A stretch of 64,000 nucleotides of DNA from Chlorops oryzae (GCA_020466095.1 CM035809.1:19880430-19944429), one strand, 5' to 3'. Shown: positions 1-12,189, counted from the stretch's first letter. A program made the numbers and translations. The notes: generated from the letters alone by a model not told the origin.

Positions 1-3000
1 CACAGTTCTGGATGTCTTATCAGAGCTCATTCATAAACTTTCATGCTCTCAGCAATTTCAACAATTTTACTCCACACAAATGACAATGAAAAAAAAAAAC
101 GTAAAAACAAATGGAACAATACAAAAAATATCGCACCATGCGATTTTTTGAGATGAAAAACGAATGTAGTGCGAGAAAAATGCATGAGTCATGGACGAAG
201 GCATGCAACAATTTCTAGTGCAATCAGATTTTATGAGTATTTCCGTCGCCCACATGATGACACAGAGACAAACAGACGCATCGATAGACAAACAGTCGGA
301 CGAGAATATGTCGTTGTGAAATTCTCAAGCGTGAAAAATGCATTTCAAAAGAACCGAAATTGTTTTCACATGAAATTCATTGTGTTGCCTGCTTGTCTGT
401 TGCGGAGTATGCTCTCTTGGCAGGCCCAGTTGGAATTTATTCACCTAATTCACTCATACCTCTGCAATCGTTCACGTGTTTCGTAGGGATCCATCTCAAC
501 CTTATCTCACTCCGCCGCCATTGTTTTTCCTCCTTTTTTTGCTTCACGTTGAGCGAGTCGTGAGACATGTGCGCTTCAATCAGTATTCTGCACGTTGTTC
601 ATTCAGTTTCATAGCATACTTTCAGGGGTTTCGTTACTTGAATTACTGCTTCCCTTTATACTCCTCACCTTATTCGTTTTTGTTCAGTTCGCACATATTT
701 TCGGACGACTTTCTTTTGCTTTTGTTTTGTTTTGTTTTGTTCGTTTTTGCTCGTATTTGTTTCGAACAGTCAGCTGCTTTCGAATTGTCTGCTGAACTTC
801 CAGCTGTCAAAACTTTTAACACATGTTCTGAGAGTACTGATAGCAAATACGTCAAAGAGACTGAAAAATGAGAGCAAGTTTTATTATGTTTTTGTGAAAA
901 AGCTTTGCATTGTAATTTATTGTTAGAAAGCTTTTCGATTTTGCTCCGTTGTTGTTGTTCATTGTATCTTGGGAAAAGGACTTTTCAGATTTTCCTTGAA
1001 AAGAATTTTAGTGTTCTTTCGACCTCTGTTAACGCCTGAGATGGCTAAAAAGTGTATTGTGCGTGTTATACAAGAAATTTTTGTAGAAAATAATTTAGCT
1101 TCATATTTATTTATAGTTATTGCGTCACAAAATTTCATTTTGATTTATCCTCATTCACAGTGGGAGAGTTTTTTTCGTCGAGGTTGTGCGTGGAGTTTTC
1201 TAAGTATCGTTAAAGTCGAGTGAGGACATAAATACGGAGATAAGTGGGATAACTTCCATTCTACTTTTATAAGAAAGCAATAAAAGAAGAAAATTCAGTA
1301 GAAGGAATATTTTAGGTAGTTATCGTAGTTAGGCGTTTTCAAGTGTTCCAGCCTATCCCCGGGGTCCGAAAGTTATGGAAGAGCACTAAAATATATTAAA
1401 TTAAGATCGCTCGTCCTTTTTGATGTTTGCTTAAATGTAGTGTAGGAATGCATTGCCCCAAGATTTAGAAACATTATGAAGTGGAATTAATTTTCACAGA
1501 CATTTTCGAAAGCTTTTTATTGTTTTCAACGCCCTTTTTGTCGATTTTAGAACATTTTTTCTTAGCCTTATTTACAAGAAATATTTAAATACATCGCAAA
1601 CTGATCACAAAAGCGGCACAACTCACACTTTCGCATTTCTCGTACAAACATCCAATCTCCTTCGAAGCCTGAAGAAATTTTTTTTTTTATGTAAATTTGT
1701 ATTATTGTTAATTAATTGTTGAATCAGTTAATGTAAATGTTAATTTTTAGGCGTAGTTTTTACTGCATTAAGAGAATGTCAAACATGAAAAAATTGAGTA
1801 AAAATTTTTGAATCCTGCCGATTTTTTATTATTGAGCGGCATAATAACTATTGAAAGCTTAAGAGAAATAACCCAAAAGCTACATCCACTATAAATATTC
1901 AAAAATTAAATTGAAATTGAATAAAGTAGATATGTATGTATTCCATATATAACTCATTTGTAAGCTTGCTATCGTATTAGCGACAAAAAGTGGTCAAGAG
2001 TTACAATTTTCACTGAAAATAAATGATACACTGGTCAATAATAAATTCGAAATATAAAGAAAAAATCAGAAAATTTAATTATTAAAAAATTACTCTTTAT
2101 TCACCTGAAATTATAGATTCCTCCATAAATAATTTCAATCTTATCGCATACCTGACCTACGTGCGTATGCGCAACGTGTTTCCTTAAATCAAAGGCAATA
2201 TCCATAACGTATACGACGCTATGTCCGATTAAGTTTATTAACAATTTGCAAACAAAAATCAGATTTCTTTGTTGCTCTCAATCAGCTGTTTTCACCGGCA
2301 TTCGGCAGCTTTTTCGTTTTGCGCATTCCTTGGAAACGCTCTCATAGACAATTTAAGAGAGGATAGAGAGAGAAGAGAGCAATGCATTAAAAATGTCTCT
2401 TTGAAAATTCACACTAAAATCGAACATGCTATGCGGTATGCAAGCTATGTGTAAATTGTGTAATCTCAAAGCGAAAAAAAAAAATAATTGTGCACATAAG
2501 CAACTGAAAAAATAAAGGCAAAATATTCACGTCAGTTCACTGATGCTGCTGCAGCTCGCATGGCCAAACGAGCGCATTGACTCCAAATGTCTCGACACCT
2601 TGAACTGATTTTTGGGTTGACTTCGTTGATTTGTTTGATTGAAATTTGCCGGCTAATTTGAAATTTCGCTCTACTTTGCCTGAAGTATTTATTTTCTATT
2701 TTATTTAAATGTTTTCCGATTACGATGAGATGAAATTTTTGGGTTCTCTTAAGCATTGTCTGTTGGTTTTTAAGAGAGCTATTCGAAGAGAATGATTTTT
2801 GCCAGCGAATGAATTTTGTCTTCTGTTAGATTTGCGTGTCGAAAAATCGAACATTTTCAAGAGAAACGTCCGTCGCGGATGTAGCAGGAACAGCGGCCAA
2901 AAATCGCCAATTTAAATCGTTGCATAAAGGGAATTTGAAATTATATTTAAAGGCAATAAAAAACATCCGAATTTTTTCTCTAATTTCAGTGCTAAGAAAA

Positions 3001-5097
3001 GCCAAAAGAAAATTCATAAAAAATTGCAAAAAATTTTCCGAAAGAAAATTCGTACAATAGAAAAGTGAGTGGAGTTAAATTTGGTGCATAGAAAAAAATT
3101 GAAAAAAAATTTTTTAAAAATAACTCTGCACGTGCTACCAAAGCACACAGCGTGTGTGCAGTGTGTACAAACAAAAGCTTAAACGCCTTATAAAGAGATA
3201 AGAGTAAGAAGAAAAGAAAAATAACAACAAAAAAAGAAGAGAAATTTTGTGGTTGCATATAGCGTTCATGAATGTTCATGCTGCTGCTTTGATCGATAAT
3301 TGCCAAAATAACTTCAACTTTATGTCGTAACGTCTTCGTTGATTTTTTTTTTGTTGCTAATTTCCGGTTCTCAAAACATTTCCGGTTCCGGCTTTTGAAG
3401 TTGAAGTTATTCTAAACATAAACAATGTACGGATTTGACGTTTAAAAATTAAAAAAAATAAACAACAACAAACAAAAAATAGGAATCCATTTGATCAAAG
3501 CTGAAAAGTGACGACGAGTGAAATTCTATAGAATCAACCAAAGAAAAACGTGAGTGCTTATACTACTTAAGTCTCTTAAGAGAGTTTCAAAAAAAAGCAA
3601 ATTATAGAAAAATATTAAATAAGTTGCTTAAAGGCTTTCCTATTGAAGAGTCCCTTGATTTTGTGTATCCTTTTGTTCTCCTTCTTTGCGATGCGCTACC
3701 TCATTATGAAAGGCAGATAAATGAAATTCGACACCTTAAGGCGAGGATTACCGCTGAAGTGATTTAGTGGGGTTCAAGATTCAAGGAAAGAAAAACATTT
3801 ATATAAGAGAGAAAGCTTTGAGGTTATTTGGTGTTGCTTTTACCGCTTTAGATATGCTTTGCTGAATTTCTTATCTTGCATGGAACTGTTTCACATTTTT
3901 CAATCTTTTGCTGTTCGAGCCTTTAGCGCTCCACAAACTATTATGACCTGAAAATTGGGGTGTCTCTTAAAATGGTTTTTAATTGCATGTCCTTTTTTTT
4001 TTTAAAGACGAAGAGGCAAAAATTTTTCCGAATTTTTTCAGATTTTTTCGAAAAGGTTTACAGATCGCGATATGAGAATTGCCAAAAAGCCATCCCTTTC
4101 TGTACTCATTTTCTGTTTTTTTAACTCAAGTTTTGGTAGATATTAAAGTAATTTTCTGAAGAAAATTATCCAAACTCTTTTATGTGTACATAAACTACCA
4201 ATTGTAATAATTTTGTTGTTTAATTAGACGTCATTAGCTCATTAAAGGCGGATGGGTATTTAAATACCCATAAATTTAGCCATTAAAAAAAAATCTAGCT
4301 TGAGGTAGGTGAACGGTATCTTAAATTGGTTTTAATGTGTAGGTAGAGGAGAGATCAGATTACTTTAAAAATATTTTGGGGTCATATAGAGTCATGTTTA
4401 GAGGGGTTGTTCACGAGTCAAATTTGCAATGTTCAAAAATTTTTAAAACAATCGAAATTTTTTCTGGAATGACCCTCATAAGTCCCTTTTTACACACACC
4501 AATAATTGACCGATTTCTTTTTTACGATTTTTCATCTAATCGGAATGAAGAAGTGTTTTTATTAACACACTTTGCAAAAAAAAAATAATTCATTTAGAAC
4601 CCTTTAACAGCAAAGTGGGTAGAAAAATACTCATGTCCTGCAGGCTCAGGGGTGGCAGGGAAAAAAAATTTTTTTTTGGTCAATATAAACACCATAAGTA
4701 ATGTCTGTGTGAAGTTTTGTAAAAATCGGACAACGGAATCTAGGATCAGTCGTTAATAAGATAATTACACTTCTTTGGAAATGTTTCAGAAATCTCGAAA
4801 AGCAGGCTTTCATAGATTCGTAGAATAAAGCTGTGTCCCATTATGCTCTCAAAAATATTATCACAAAATTATGTTGCATACTTTAAGTATTGAATTGGTA
4901 ACTGCCTTTAAAAAACTTTGTTTTTATAACCAAAATAATACACGATTGCGTCTTATAAAATACAGAGTCCTAAAATCCAGATGAAGTGGATTTGTTATGC
5001 GATCCTGCATGAACTTTTAGCTTCATAGCAAGCAAATCATACCTAGGACATACATAGGACCCTAATTACATATTTGTTAATGCGCCCGGTCGTACTA
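1..5097. other. Non-coding AT-rich stretch, no gene seen
   Basis: No convincing coding exon is visible on either strand. The open frames are short, low in complexity and lack codon bias. The region holds A/T runs and a perfect 18-bp palindrome (TGGGTATTTAAATACCCA at 4253-4270). Two donor-like sites (GTGAGT near 3066 and 3551) follow leader-like sequence and could close a 5' UTR exon of the plus-strand gene that starts translation at 9061. No core promoter with Inr plus DPE was found for them. Confidence 0.5.
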
Positions 5098-6108
5098 CAT
5101 GCCGTATGAGTGATGCCTTTTCTATGATATTTCGGACATTTGCACCGCATACGCACCTTTACCGAGGCATATCAATACTGAGAGCATCTATGTGCATTTG
5201 CATTTTTTTCGAATATGACACTGTTGCGCCATCCGATTTGAATATTTATTTTTTATGAATTTAAATACTAGGGGTTATATTTAAAAAAAAATTATAGATC
5301 GGCGCGAAACTGGGAATACACTGAAAAAAAAAATAGTTAACATTTTTGTTTAGTTTTGTGAAAAAAATTTTCTCAGTGTAAAATTAAAAAAATTTTTTTT
5401 TGGTTTCCTTGTTTTATTATCTAATAGAATCTTTTTAGATAATTTTTCTGTCTTAATTGGGTGTTGAGATATTGAATTTTGAAGAAAGGCTTACCAAAAA
5501 AGGATTTTCTAGGATATTTCAAGTAGTGATGCCACGAATAGTGGATTTGGCCGAATACCGAATATTCGGTCAACCTCTCGGCCGAATAACGAATATTCGG
5601 CAACCGAATATTCGGCACGTAGTAAAGACAGCTTGGGCCTACTCGCGACAAGCTGGAGTCAAGGCAAAAGCTGCCGCTGAAATATTTGCCCACTGTTCAT
5701 AATGTTTTCAAAAAAAATTTATAAGAAGCTAGCGTACATTTAATATTTCTAAAGAATAAAATGCAAATCTGCTGTATTTTTAGTTTTCGTTAATTAAATT
5801 TTTTTACGTTATTGTGAGAAAAACTTAATTTGTAGTTACTGCTGATTTTTTTAATAAGTTATTTCTACTATCGGTGTTCGGCCGAATATTTTAATTATTT
5901 GGCCGAATACCGAATACTGAAAAATGACGCCGAATTGGCCGAATACCGAATAGTGGCCGAATATTCGTGGCATCACTAATTTCAAGGACTATTAAAAAAA
6001 ATTTTTTTTTAAATGGTCTTCACCGATTTTTTAGATGGCACTTATCAAAAAATCAACAAAATATTCATGATGCCGCATGCCTTTGCTCAACCGACCAGAC
6101 CCTTTGAG
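5098..6108. repeat. Dispersed repeat, copy 1
   Basis: This stretch matches 51228-52330 in the same orientation. Shared landmarks in order are CATGCCGTATGAGT, a GTTGCGCCAT block, TGGGAATACACTGAAAAAA, TTTCTCAGTGTA, GGATATTTCAAGGA and ATGATGCCGCATGCCTTTGC. Copy 1 has one internal CTCAGTGT unit where copy 2 has a five-unit array. Copy 1 is interrupted by a hAT-type MITE at 5524-5978. No coding capacity is seen. The class of the parent element is unknown. Confidence 0.75.
5524..5978. mobile_element. hAT-type MITE, 455 bp, with 8-bp target duplication
   Basis: Perfect 17-bp terminal inverted repeats (TAGTGATGCCACGAATA at 5524-5540 and its reverse complement at 5962-5978) are flanked by the exact 8-bp direct repeat ATTTCAAG (5516-5523 and 5979-5986). 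The YAGNG start of the end and the 8-bp duplication are typical of hAT elements. Inside, GGCCGAATA/CGAATATTCGG motifs recur many times near both ends. No transposase is present, so it is non-autonomous. The paralogous repeat at 51228-52330 keeps the unoccupied site. Confidence 0.9.
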
Positions 6109-6202
6109 CGGAAAGTTCTGCGACAACAATGGCGAATGCTTGTTTTTCAATCAAATTTTTTGAGTTTTTCGAATATGTTGCTCCATTCTTCCACATTTTT
6201 TC

Positions 6203-6263
6203 GATTGGAACAGGAATCGAACTTTAGATTGCCAACCGAATACGCTTTCACTACGCCACGGAC
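6203..6263 (-). mobile_element. tRNA-derived SINE-like fragment
   Basis: Read on the minus strand, the segment has a GTGGCGTAGTGAAAGCG stretch resembling an RNA polymerase III A box. About 30 bases later comes AGTTCGATTCC, one base from the B-box consensus GGTTCGANTCC. The layout is that of a tRNA-like SINE head. It is too short and imperfect to be a functional tRNA gene. Tail and target duplications were not resolved. Confidence 0.45.
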
Positions 6264-6359
6264 ATATTTGACTCACGCGCAGCAAACATATTAGATTAAC
6301 GTGTGAGCGAAATTGAACTTGTTGATGCCTTGTTGACCACTAGTTAGGTTCCTAATCGC

Positions 6360-7765
6360 GTACACCGAAAAAAATCCGTAGGTAATATTGAAGAAATGGG
6401 CTGCGTTATTGAAGAAACGGCAGTAAAAATAGAGCTAACTAAAAAAAGCAATCAATATGAATAAAGACGATATTCAATATGAAGAAATTCAAATCAGAAA
6501 AAAAATTTCGTTATATTGAAGAAATATCTTCATATCTACGAAATTATTTTAGTCAAATTTCTTCAAGTATATTATCCTGCTTCGTTATATTGAAGAAATT
6601 TCTTCATATCTACGAAAATAATTATTGATATTGAATAAATTTCTTCAATATTACAAAAGATTTTCTTCAATATGAAGAAATTTATTGAAATACGCAACCC
6701 TGCTTAGTTATATTGAAGAAATTTCTTCATATTTATATATTTCAAAATTTCATCATATGTATTAACTGTTGTGAGTCCCGTCTGTCTCACATCTGCTATT
6801 TTTTATAGACAAGAAAATCGTCCAAATATCATACACACAAAACAGTATATTAACTTTCTCATTGCAAGCAATAATGATTGACTAAATAAAGACTCGCGAT
6901 AAGAATTAAAAAACAATTTTATGTATATATGATTGTGTGGTTAAAAGGACGAAAATTCTAAAATATTATGAAAGGACTTAAAGAAATTTTTCAAAATTTA
7001 ATTTATTTATTTATTATTAAAGTTAGGAGAGTTTCCAAAACTATACTAACTTAGATTATTTATAGCGCTGGCAATATTTTCTTTCAATTTTCAAATTAAA
7101 CACAATTTCGTTGCGTCCATAAAAAGGCGTTTTCACTTCATGGACAAACTTTGCTTATGACGCTGAATCTTCTGCCTTAAGACTCATCAACCTCAAGAAC
7201 TTTTTAAAAATATTCAATTTTTCGTAATATTGAAGAAATTCTTCATATCACAAGAATTACATTAGTCATATTGAAGAAATTTCATTATTTATACGAAATA
7301 AATTCGTTATATTTAATATATAAATTAATTTTAAGACAATTTCTTCGTCATATTGAAAAGATTTCTTCATATTTACGAAATTAATTTCTTTATATTCACG
7401 AATACATTTTGTTATATTAACGAAATTTGTTCATATCAACAAACAATTTAAGTCATATTGAAGAAATTTCTTCATTTATACGAAAATTTTAAATTTTAAA
7501 ATGTCCTACGAAAGCTTTTGTCATATGTAAGAAAATTTCTTTAGTATGAAGAAATGTTTTCGTACCTATGAAGAAATTTTGTTATATTGATTAAACTATT
7601 TAACTCATATTGAAGAATTTTTTTTCGTTCCATTCACAAAATTTCTGCAATATAACAAATATTTTCGTCAGCATGAAGAAAATTCGTTATATTGACTAAA
7701 ATTCGTATTCAAATATTTACGAAAATTTTTATTCAATATTACTGCCGATATTTCTTTCAGTGTAC
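6360..7765. mobile_element. Inverted-repeat element filled with GAAGAAATTTCTTC palindromes
   Basis: The ends are imperfect inverted repeats: GTACACCGAAAAAAATCCG at 6360 and, reading inward from 7765, GTACACTGAAAGAAATATCG. Both arms then reach TAATATTGAA. The interior is a degenerate array of TATATTGAAGAAATTTCTTCATA-type units. The 14-bp palindrome GAAGAAATTTCTTC occurs perfectly at 6592-6605, 6715-6728 and 7460-7473, with many decayed copies. No transposase frame is seen. The superfamily is undetermined. Confidence 0.6.
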
Positions 7766-8984
7766 TAGTTATTTTTACTATACTCGAGAGCAACTCGCTA
7801 GCGTCCAATTGACCCCACTCTTCCTGCAGGGATCATTCTTGGGTATAAGTAAGTGCGCAACTTAGTTCTCGGCCACACTTTTTGAAATCGATTTTAAATT
7901 CAACTGCAAAGAATTTAGCAAAACCCAGAATGGAGGTGTCCTACGTTAATCAGGTGATTTCAAGAGTTGCTTTAAGAGCCTTAAGTCCAGAATTTTTCAA
8001 AGCTTAAACAATAGTAAAACCAAATGAAGCATAAAAGTTTGGCAGATGCGTTTGATAAACAGTTTGGAAGATTTTGGGTCCTTATACATGTTGCCAGATT
8101 TGTCAGTCAAAACACAATTTTCTTTATTTATTTCTCTTATTTGTTTATCTGTTTGCTTTTTATTAATAGAAAAAAAATTTCCTCTCAGCATGATTGAACG
8201 ATAAAGGCGTTAAATATTAAAATGTAATCCAATATTGTTCGGTTTTGTGGCTGAAAAGCTCAATTGTCTTCCATCGATTCTCTTTTCGAGTGATGTTTCC
8301 CATTTTATTTAATTAACGATTCCCCACTGGGATAGCATTGTGCTTGCTCTTTGGCTGTAAGAAGTACCTACAAAGAAAACACATTTGGAATGACATCACC
8401 TTGGGGCTTTAAATGACGCAGCAAAATGTTTGTAGTTCTTTTTTTTTTTTGTTTTAATTAGCGCAAAAGAAAATCCGAAAGCGGAAAAGAGGAACCAGCA
8501 TTAAAAAAAACCAGGCTCCATGCAGTCTATATAACAGCATTGTTGTTGCTGCAGGTCATGTTTTACTAACCTTTAGCTTTAGAATGAGCTCCCCTGCTTC
8601 GAACTCTGACACGGTTGAGTATTTTAAAAACAATAAAACCGTTTTTATTGCATATTTTCAGGCTTCAAACCAATCAATTTCAGTCTCTAGCTTGCGTGCT
8701 TAACTGACATTAGAGCGGAGCTCTTTCTCATGTCGTTGTTCTTGTCGAGCTTTCTAGTCGGTACTTTTTGTGTTTTCTACTCACACCTTAAACTACTTAT
8801 GGGGGAAAAAAATGGCCTTGTGAAGAATGAAAGCATTCCAGGGTGACTGAAATTCGATTGCCTCTTAGGCTGCTAAAATGTCTATTTCAAATGTCAAAAT
8901 TAACGCGTTTTTTTGCTTCTATTTTCGACATTGGTTTATTTAAATTTCATTTTTCTTCTCACTCTCTCTCTCTTTCTTTCTTTC
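7766..8984. other. Non-coding stretch before the first coding exon
   Basis: No coding exon or repeat boundary is supported here. The stretch is AT-rich and ends in the pyrimidine tract that leads into the splice acceptor at 8996-8997. It most likely belongs to a 5' intron of the plus-strand gene. Confidence 0.45.
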
Positions 8985-9060
8985 GTTTTCATTGCAGCTT
9001 TTTAATCGCAATAATATTTAAACAAAACACAGCGTGAAAGCAAAGTAGAGAATAAAAATT
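8985..9060 (+). promoter_or_regulatory. Splice acceptor and 5' UTR of the first coding exon
   Basis: A long pyrimidine tract ending TTTTCATTGCAG puts an acceptor AG at 8996-8997, so an exon probably begins at 8998. Between 8998 and the ATG at 9061 lies an in-frame TAG at 9046-9048, so translation cannot enter from upstream and 9061 is the first usable start. This means at least one non-coding exon lies further upstream. Confidence 0.65.
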
Positions 9061-9211
9061 ATGCCACTTGGCAGTGGCTCCAGCGGTGGCGGCTATGAAG
9101 AAGTCGCCGCCGCACGTCGTGGCCGTTTCCGTGTAACTTCATCGTCCACACATCATCAGCAGCAGGGTCCACCAGAAACGACGCTCGGACGTTTTCGTCT
9201 GATGCCAACAT
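9061..9211 (+). CDS. First coding exon of an RFxV-motif protein (host gene, partial)
   Basis: The exon starts at ATG 9061 and ends in ATGCCAACAT before the donor GTAAGC at 9212, leaving one base of a split codon. It joins T|CG (Ser) to the exon at 9312. The 50 residues include RGRFRVT (RFRV at 22-25) and LGRFRLM (RFRL at 44-47). RFx[V/I] peptides are the docking sites for the conserved C-terminal domain of OSR1/SPAK kinases (Fray in flies), which act below WNK kinases in ion transport and cell-volume control. That a docking role applies here is inferred. The rest is Gly/Ser/His/Gln-rich and looks disordered. The frame stays open past the donor, but that part is intronic. I did not recognise the protein. 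Confidence 0.75.
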
Positions 9212-9311
9212 GTAAGCGCCTGCCGTTGTTGTTCTTTCCCCGACCGAACACTAATGAAATTTCTTTTTTAAATCCCATATTTATATGAAAAAAAAAAAAA
9301 AAATTGAACAG

Positions 9312-9457
9312 CGAACTATGGCGCCATCTCACCAGTTTTGCAACGTGGACGCTTTGCTGTCATACCCGAGGAGCCGCCACATGGTTCCCCTTCCTGTTCG
9401 CAGGGGGTACCAACTGTGCGCTCACCATCACCCGAATGGGATTTCGATATTGACCAG
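9312..9457 (+). CDS. Second coding exon of the RFxV-motif protein (host gene, partial)
   Basis: The acceptor is ...AAATTGAACAG at 9310-9311 and the donor is CAG|GTGAGT at 9458. The exon continues the 9061 frame and ends in phase 0 after residue 99 (Gln). It begins SNYGAISPVLQRGRFAVIPE, giving a third motif (RFAV at 64-67) about 20 residues after the second. It ends with a Ser-Pro segment and EWDFDIDQ. The 9211/9312 junction needs no frame correction, which supports both exons. The next exon must start in phase 0 and was not found in the following 50 kb. It may lie beyond 64000, shared with the large exon at 59460-61409, which also ends in phase 0. Confidence 0.75.
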
Positions 9458-9740
9458 GTGAGTACGAAAACAATATTTCTTGAAATTTTAAAAATGTGTC
9501 AACTGAAAATGCTTGAGAAAAAGGTTTTTTCTTAGTTGAGTCCGAAGAATAACATTATCGATACATAATCTAATGGAGTCGATTTCACTGCATTATAAAT
9601 TTTTTTTCTAATGGGATTTTTCGACGTTTTCAAGGGCCGGAGTACATTTAAATATTTAAAAGATGCTTTAAATGGGTTTTTGTTTAAATTTCCGTCATAA
9701 AGTACCACTTTTGATCCAATTTTTTGAAATATAAACGGGA

Positions 9741-9974
9741 TTCAAGCAGGTGTGCAATTTTAGCACCCTCGCAAGTTTTCCGTTTGTGCAAATTTGTTTG
9801 TATGGAAAAAAAATTGCGCGGCCGGGCAAATATTGCACATCGATTTTGATAAGCGAAATTTGCGCCATGTTATTGCACAAGTTTTGCACTCGTTCTTCGC
9901 AGGATCGTTGGTACAAAAGGGCAAAATTTGCTGGTGCAAAATTTGCACACTTCAATTTCCACAGCTGCTTGAAT
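9741..9974. repeat. Imperfect inverted repeat, foldback-like
   Basis: ATTCAAGCAGGTGTGCAATTTTAGCACC at the left pairs imperfectly with GGTGCAAAATTTGCACAC...TGCTTGAAT at the right, apart from a ~15-bp extra stretch in the right arm. The overlapping open frames on both strands here are side effects of this symmetry. It could be a decayed MITE; no target duplication was found. Confidence 0.4.
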
Positions 9975-11514
9975 ACCACTATTAAATTTAAAAAATTGTT
10001 TGTTTTTTCATTTTCTATCACAAAAAACCTTTTTTGTCATACTTTTCTGATTTTGAGTCAATTTTCTCCATAAAATTCTCTTAATCACTTTGATTTTTAA
10101 TAAAAAAAATTGAATTTTGATTGAATTTCCATCCCAAAGTAAATTTTTTGACTATATTTTTTAACTCTAAATTAATTACGCAACTCGCAAGGTCTTCTAA
10201 AATCCCTTATAAATTTATCCTCTGCTAAAATGAGTACTTTTAGAGCTAAAAACTCTCATTTTAGCCGGGTTTCAATATAAAGGGATTTTAGAAGATCTTG
10301 TGAAATGCCTACATAAATTGAGATTTTGAGCTAATTTTTATCATGAAGAGTTTATTTTTTATCATACCTTCCTATCGTCAAAATAATAAAAGGGAATTTT
10401 GTTTCAATTTCGATCATAAAGTACTTTTATTTTATAAAATTTTTATTTTTGAAATAGCAAATTGGGGGCTTGTGTCGATTTTCATCATAAAGTACTCTCT
10501 GTGATCATACTTTATTATCGTCAAAATAATAAAATTGGATTTTATTTTATTTACACTTAAAAACAATGAAAAACAAATTTTTGTCCCCTTTTCGTTCCAA
10601 TTTCAACCGAAGTTTTCTTTAAACAACTCATATGTTTCCAAAAAAAAAAAATCAAACTTCCCCTTTACGATAAGAATACTCTTGAGTTAACAGCACTTTT
10701 ACTCGATCAAAAAAAAAAAAATCTACCACATCACCTACAGACAAAATCCCGAAAAAGGGGAATTTTCAATCAATTCATGTTTGCAGCACCGACAGCTATC
10801 AGTGCTCTTCGCTTCATGGTTGATACTTTAGGTATCATACAATTCTTAGTTGAGAAAATATTTCGAATATAATAAAAACCATTTCACCATTTATTTGATT
10901 GAATTTCGTTAGAAATTAATGGATTTAAAATTCTATTTTTATGTGAAAACTCGAAAATCTAAAAGAAAATTCAAAATGTTCAGTACATTTCGCTTAAATA
11001 CTTTTCTCAAACCGAAAACCATCAACCTTGCTTCGCACCACATTTTCACATTTCATTGGAAGCGCGCTCAGTTCGTTTTGTTCCAGAGACAAATATACTT
11101 TTTAATTGGCAACAAACTGCAGAGAGTAAGCCGTGAGAGTAAACACCAATTCCGCTCCGCCGTTCAGTGCTGTCGAAATGGTATTAAAGTAGTTTGTCGT
11201 TACTACATTTTGTCTCCGCTTACTACTTTTCCACTCCTTTCATTAACTTACTACTGTTTGGTTGTAAATAAATTTTTTCACAGCTTCTTTGTGCGGCGAT
11301 AATTAAATTTCTGGCAAGTCCACGATAAATTTTTTATTCGCATACGTTTCTGATAAACGGATTATCTGTGCTACCGAGTTTTAGAAAATTTTATTGCTTA
11401 AAAACTACTTCCTTTATTTTCTAAAAACTACCATTTTAAAAGCAATTTGGTACTTTCTGAAATACGCAAACGACAGCACTGCTCGTTTCATTCGGCACCA
11501 TCTGTTCTCCATGG
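9975..11514. other. Intronic AT-rich stretch, no gene seen
   Basis: No coding exon is supported. A short imperfect inverted repeat lies around 10190-10305 (AAGGTCTTCTAAAATCCCTT and its near complement), built around two CTCATTTTAG-like blocks. The rest is simple AT-rich sequence. Confidence 0.4.
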
Positions 11515-11522
11515 CTGCCACG

Positions 11523-12189
11523 CAGTGCTGGGAACTTGTGGGAATTTTCCCTTTTTGTGGGAATTTCAGTCAAACATTTTTATGAGAGGGAAAAGGGAAT
11601 TTTTACTTTTGCGTAGTTTAAAATGTGCGAATTGGGATTTTGTATATTTTGTGCGATGGTAAACACTGTTGACACCGCGGAAAAATAAAATATCGATCGA
11701 CCAATATTTCGATGAAATCAGCTGTTTTTTTTCAACAAATTTTGCGTTCAAAGAGATATCGATATTAAAAAGTGTTTCGATGTTCGGTTAATCGATGTTG
11801 ATTCGACTGTTTTACGACCAATCAGTATTAAGCGTATATAAACCTCAGAATTTATTTAATTTTGTCTTTAGATTTTTTTTTATTTATTTAAAAAAAAATT
11901 AATTAAAAAAATTTTGTAATAAATAATCTTTCAAATTTTTATTAATTTTCCTGTAAAAATAAAAAACATTTAACAACTGGGAATTTTATAATAAGGATAA
12001 ATAATTAAGACAACCCTGGGGGTAGCACAATAGATTCATTATGGGTCGCGGTGCGCACAGAGCCCCCATCTAATAATAATAATAACTGGGAATTTTCGCG
12101 GGAAATATTGAAGAGAGTAAAGGGAAAAAAATTTTATTTTAAGACTTTTTGAGGGAATTCCAGCCAAAAAAAAAAATACCCCAGCACTG
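11523..12189. mobile_element. hAT-type MITE, 667 bp, with 8-bp target duplication
   Basis: The ends are CAGTGCTGGG and its perfect complement CCCAGCACTG. They are flanked by the exact 8-bp direct repeat CTGCCACG at 11515-11522 and 12190-12197. CAGTG ends and 8-bp duplications are standard for hAT elements. Inside the termini, GTGGGAATTTTCCC at the left and GAGGGAATTCC at the right continue a loose inverted similarity. No transposase frame is present. It stops 48 bp before the predicted start site at 12237. Confidence 0.92.

Noticed and set aside
9458..9535. Extension of the second coding exon past GACCAG
   Set aside because: GTGAGT donor at 9458; the following residues lose the composition of the exon.
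9695..10073. Overlapping ~107-codon frames on both strands
   Set aside because: Explained by the imperfect inverted repeat at 9741-9974; no domain and no splice sites.
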